Assembly (NCBI GenBank): GCA_963693285.1
Contig: OY848917.1
Location: 6,396,118 to 6,460,117, forward strand
DNA: 64,000 nucleotides
Source of the DNA: Xestospongia muta
Lineage: Eukaryota; Porifera; Demospongiae; Haplosclerida; Petrosiidae
Direction: 5' to 3'
Part shown: piece by piece, positions 60,515-64,000 of the stretch
How positions within the stretch are numbered: the stretch's first letter is position 1
Layout of the letters: every line of letters begins with the position of its first letter
Notes under the pieces: model-generated
Seen by the model: the letters and a program-made list of their open reading frames with translations, nothing else
Told to the model about the DNA's origin: nothing
Database searches by the model: none
Program-made: the position numbers and the translations under genes

Positions 60515-60725
60515 TTCCTCTACTCAAATCATTTAAATCTCCTGTTACCATTCTTCATACTGAAAAGAACTATCATCTCTTAGTTGTGGCATCAGATCTT
60601 TTTGTGATCTATCTCTTCTCTTTCTAACAATTGTCTCAGTATTCTTGCAGTTACTATTTATAAATAGATAATGTGTACATTTTCTGATATAATAAGAATG
60701 ACTCATTGATAAATAACTATGAATT
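60515..60725 (-). pseudogene. C-terminal relic of the receptor-like family (third paralogue)
   Basis: About 70 codons match the C-terminus of genes 1 and 2: SYLSMSHSYYIRKCTHYLF, a basic stretch, QLRDD and the end FQYEEW with its TAA and 3' flank. The similarity breaks off at about 60722, where unrelated sequence begins. The rest of the gene is absent. Confidence 0.85.
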
Positions 60726-60726
60726 A

Positions 60727-60912
60727 TTAATATTGTCCACTATATATGGATTTTCTTATGACATACCACCTACAGTTGGCTTCAGCTGTACATACTGCTA
60801 TCTGTACAGATTCATTTTTCTTAGAGATTACAAGATAGTTAGATAATGGTGGAAAGTTGTTCTCTCCCTTAGAACAGAAGAACTGAAGATGGGCTATTAA
60901 AACAAAAAACAA
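60727..60912 (-). other. Unassigned exon-like frame fused to the C-terminal relic
   Basis: Sixty-one codons: a hydrophobic start (MFFVLIAHLQFFC) and a body with NNFPPLSNYLVISKKN and CTAEANCRWYVI, ending SGQY and TAA. An acceptor-like TTTTAATAG precedes GCCCATCTTCAG inside it. It might be one exon of an extracellular (Ig-like?) domain or chance. I do not recognise it. Confidence 0.3.
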
Positions 60913-60961
60913 ACACTTGATTAAATCTGTAGGAGCAAAATAAGCTTCTCATAAATGAATA

Positions 60962-61260
60962 TTATTAACTAAACGGAATAAAATTGTATAAAAAGTATTG
61001 CACACACTTCCTGATGCGATGAAAATGAGTCATTGATAAATAACTAAGATATAACAGGATGACAAAGCTGTGAAGAATCATAATTATTGTAATTAAAGTA
61101 GTAATAATCACAATTGAGCAATAGGCTACATGTGTAATGAAATTGACCAAAGAAAACACTATAAACAACAAGTCCAATAGATTTAAGATTGTATTTGACT
61201 TCAGCAAAAGTAAATGACCCCAATGAGTGATAGTACAAGCTGTAAAGTCATGTTGCTATC
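60962..61260 (-). pseudogene. Decayed membrane-domain relic of the receptor-like family
   Basis: Two overlapping frames carry FTFAEV and ILNLLDLLFIVFSLVNFITH, then TTLITIIMILHSFVILLYLS and YLSMTHFHRIRKCVQYF. These match the last three membrane helices (about residues 1110-1210) of the intact genes. A frameshift after FAEV and more divergence than the 60515 relic indicate an older, separate copy. Confidence 0.8.
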
Positions 61261-62197
61261 CTGAAGGAGAAAATTGATTAGATAATCAAGAGACATATTA
61301 ATATCAACTTTAAGCAAATCTTCAATGATTTCAAATCATCTCACAAGAATAGCATCCTTTTGGAATGTTGACTATGCATACTATCATTTGCTAAGTTAGA
61401 CCAGTAAAAGTGCATTGTCAGCTATCAGAAAGACAGACAAACACACAAAAGAAGTACTTTAACTCTTAACCACCCAGTAAGAGGTGAGGATTATGTCTAA
61501 GTATTTTGTATATATAGTTCGTTGAAGTTTTAACATTGTTTGATACTAAGATAAACATATTTATAATTCACATGTGCACCTACAATACTGATACGATAAG
61601 AACCAACATATCTTTTCCAGAAGAGTTGTATTATTCTTACAACTTTGTGGATCAATATCTATTATATCTTTACTTTTTATAATCACACCAACTTTCACAG
61701 AAAACAAAGCATGCAAATATATCTGAGACCATAATATACCAATAAACTTTGGGGGAAACTTAAGTCAATAAATAGTTAAAATAATGGGAACATTTTAGCC
61801 ACACTGTGACAGTATCACACCACTGTGACAATTGTATGGACTACGTATACACCAGTATATCATTAATGTTTACTATTATATATGTGTTATATTAGTACTA
61901 AACAATATATAACTCTCAATCCTACTGTTTATCATATATGTACATCTCAAAATGCTATGATATTGTCAAATGATCAAGGTGCTAACGATCTGTTGATGCT
62001 TACATTCCTAGTATAAAATAACATCAAAATTTGCTTAAATCTTTTCTAAATTATGCATTCTGCCTGGTACAACATTCTGTCATTAGCCTATCATAACTTA
62101 TACATCTAGATAATACTATACTTAAATAGACACAAGGTAAGTTTTTCAGAAGCTACTCAGTTTAAACAGTTAGTTATGCAAACTAGTCAAGCAAGTT
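61261..62197. other. Intergenic, no gene recognised
   Basis: AT-rich sequence between two relics. No domain, repeat family or RNA gene recognised. Confidence 0.55.
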
Positions 62198-62591
62198 TAT
62201 GGTCTTTGTGTCATTTTTCTCTCTTACTTGTGTTTGGTTACACATTAAATCTCTCCCATACTCATCTACTGGTGATTTAAAGAAATATCTCTCTGATCCA
62301 AATCATCCTCTTTTGTGAGACACTCAGCTACTCCTCTCTCCTAATGTGGATCACATCCTGTCTTCAAATTCTTTTTTTGTGAGCAACATTTCAAATATCA
62401 TTTTAAGTAGTACACCAATAATTCCTACTGTTATTACTTGCAGACATTATAATAATAATTATGAATTTGTTGGCTTTGGTTTTTATAATGTTAGTGGGGT
62501 GATGATTGAAAATGTACATATAACACAGTGTGGAGGACCTATGCTATCAACTAGTACTCTATATCCTAATGATAAAGCTTTCTATTTTTAA
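62198..62591 (+). pseudogene. Inverted N-terminal relic of the receptor-like family
   Basis: On the + strand it starts with the signal-peptide region (ATGGTCTTTGTG; then TLNLSHTHLL), shifts frame, and from 62346 reads NISNIILSSTPIIPTVITC, YEFVGFGFYNVSGVMIENV, HITQCGGPM and STLYPNDKAFYF, then stops. This equals residues 1-134. The remaining 1100 residues are missing, so it is truncated and frameshifted. Confidence 0.85.
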
Positions 62592-63640
62592 CACCCTTCA
62601 CTTATGAACAAACAAGATAATTTATGTTGTATTTCTGCAGGCTTTTATAAATTAGAAATGCTAAATGTTGATATCATTACCTGAGAATATTACATTAATT
62701 CAAATAGTTTGGCATAAAACTAGTGTTAGTGAACTATTTCAGGTGACTAATTTGTAACTTACAAGGTGTTACTATATAGAATCTATAAGAAATTAATGTT
62801 ATTATGATAATTTTATGATTAGTGGTCATACTTGAAGAAAACCTTCAAACCATATCAAATAAACAATGAATAGTCTACCAGTAACTATGATAGTTTCATA
62901 AGAATTGTAATAACCACAAATTAAGTTACTATAATTATGGCATCATTCGTGTAGTCTAATATTGTAACTATATTATAGTGAGTGGTATTTGTCCATGTAA
63001 GTCTATAGTAAATGGTGTTAGTCAGTCACTATATATCAATAACTTATTGTTATATTTTAAGAGGTACATTAGTAGCACTACCAGTAGTAGAGATTAAATT
63101 TAACAGTGTCATCAGAAGTTATGGGAGGGGCTAACTACACAATATTGAAGTAACCTGATATGGTAGGTAGATATTAGATACAATAGTAACAGCTCATATA
63201 CATGTTCTATTGTATACATATTATGTTAGAATTATAAGACAAGGACACTTACTTAGTATGTAAAGAATGAGGAACTGGTTCATGTTACACAGTTGCCATG
63301 GTAACTAATGTGTTATCATAATCTTTAAGAATAGATATTTGAAATGAACTGGTAATTACTGGTCATGTCATCTTTATTTTAATATATAATTGGTTCTGCT
63401 CAGAAAGGGTTTTAAACTAAAAATGTATCTTTATAATTAATACTAAATAACAACAAAAACAAAAACAATACATATATTAACAATAAGTTTAGCAATACAT
63501 AATAACACACTTCTATGATATTATTATTTACATTACATATTGTTATTACCGTTAACTACATATCAATAATAAAGTTATACAAATCAAACATAATCAATTT
63601 ATGAGGTAGAATTCAAACAATTGTATTATATATCAAGAAA
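62592..63640. other. Intergenic, no gene recognised
   Basis: AT-rich, with only short frames. The right part is the 3' flank of the partial gene at the edge. Confidence 0.55.
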
Positions 63641-63647
63641 TCAAGCA

Positions 63648-64000
63648 TTAGTCATATTCATCATACAGTAGTGATTCACGTCTCATCACTACTGATACTA
63701 CAGTCACTGAACTAGTTTCACATGATAAAGCAGGGGACCCAGGACACATCAAAGGAATTTCTGCATCATCAGTAACAGGATCTGGTCGAGGCTTCTTAAA
63801 TACCTTCATAATTTTTGCAATTGGTTGTTTTAAACAAGATTTAGATAGATAGTCCCAGACATGATAGAGGATAATACCACAGAATACTACAAATGATACT
63901 GATACTAAACCAACACTTAACAGTTGCCTTGAATTTGACGCTTTGTAGGTTTGTACACTCACATAAGCCATAAACATGAGATTAAGAAAAAAAGACATCT
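63648..64000 (-). CDS. C-terminal end of a multi-pass membrane protein, distant relative of the receptor-like family (partial)
   Basis: Open to the right edge; 116 codons are visible. Two hydrophobic helices (LNLMFMAYVSVQTY; LLSVGLVSVSFVVFCGIIL), then YHVWDYLSKSC, a basic stretch (KVFKKPRPDP), an acidic EIPLM stretch and the end LLYDEYD. The order matches the end of genes 1 and 2 (LDLWFMVLLVFHFITY; FFVILLYHSYLS; basic tail; LMPLLRDDD; FQYEEW), though identity is low. The first ATG shown is probably internal and not the true start. Assignment to the wider family is an inference. Confidence 0.6.
   Translation of the reverse strand, partial: MSFFLNLMFMAYVSVQTYKASNSRQLLSVGLVSVSFVVFCGIILYHVWDYLSKSCLKQPIAKIMKVFKKPRPDPVTDDAEIPLMCPGSPALSCETSSVTVVSVVMRRESLLYDEYD

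Overview
The window is eukaryotic and almost certainly metazoan. It is AT-rich, its multi-exon genes have GT-AG introns (one only 49 bp), and it encodes animal-type proteins: a Fringe glycosyltransferase, PARP14-like macro/WWE/ART proteins, an F-BAR RhoGAP and fibrinogen-domain remnants. The compact spacing and the expanded lineage-specific receptor-like family suggest an early-branching animal. My best guess is a demosponge (Amphimedon-like), but this is an inference and not proven by the sequence.

Layout. (1) 1-2121 (+): the last four exons of a PARP14-like gene (copy A). (2) 2122-5445: its downstream flank, containing a decayed Ty3/Gypsy pol relic. (3) 6692-8699 (-): a multiply broken alpha-amylase (GH13) pseudogene. 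(4) 9015-20701 (+): a complete 11-exon PARP14-like gene (copy B) with RRM-like, KH-like, three macro, WWE and ADP-ribosyltransferase regions, carrying a one-base frameshift in an A8 tract inside the WWE domain. (5) 20702-23920: the same flank and Gypsy relic repeated, showing that 1-5445 and the 3' part of copy B are two copies of one segmental duplication about 18.5 kb apart. (6) 23987-28707 (-): an 8-exon fringe gene. (7) 28922-38730 (-): a 12-exon F-BAR plus RhoGAP gene whose stop codon is only about 215 bp upstream of the fringe start codon. (8) 38731-64000: a dynamic cluster of a lineage-specific family of large, intronless, surface receptor-like proteins (signal peptide, beta-helix-like ectodomain, Cys-rich stalk, about nine membrane segments).

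The cluster holds two intact paralogues of exactly 1245 residues (42579-46316 and 52883-56620, about 88% identical by hand count) and at least four broken pieces, two of them inverted. It also holds an orphan promoter/5'UTR with its coding body deleted, several copies of the same intergenic sequence, three remnants of fibrinogen-related domains, and the C-terminal end of a more distant relative at the right edge.

Mobile and repetitive DNA: two Gypsy pol relics, at least three families of short inverted-repeat elements (MITE-like), minisatellites inside introns of fringe and the RhoGAP gene, AT and GA microsatellites, and a G/C-rich element end that interrupts the receptor-cluster repeat at 48195. 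The most interesting biology is the tandem receptor-like family in the right half. It shows birth-and-death evolution, with amino-acid changes concentrated in the first 500 residues of the ectodomain, a pattern familiar from recognition receptors. The function of the family is unknown.
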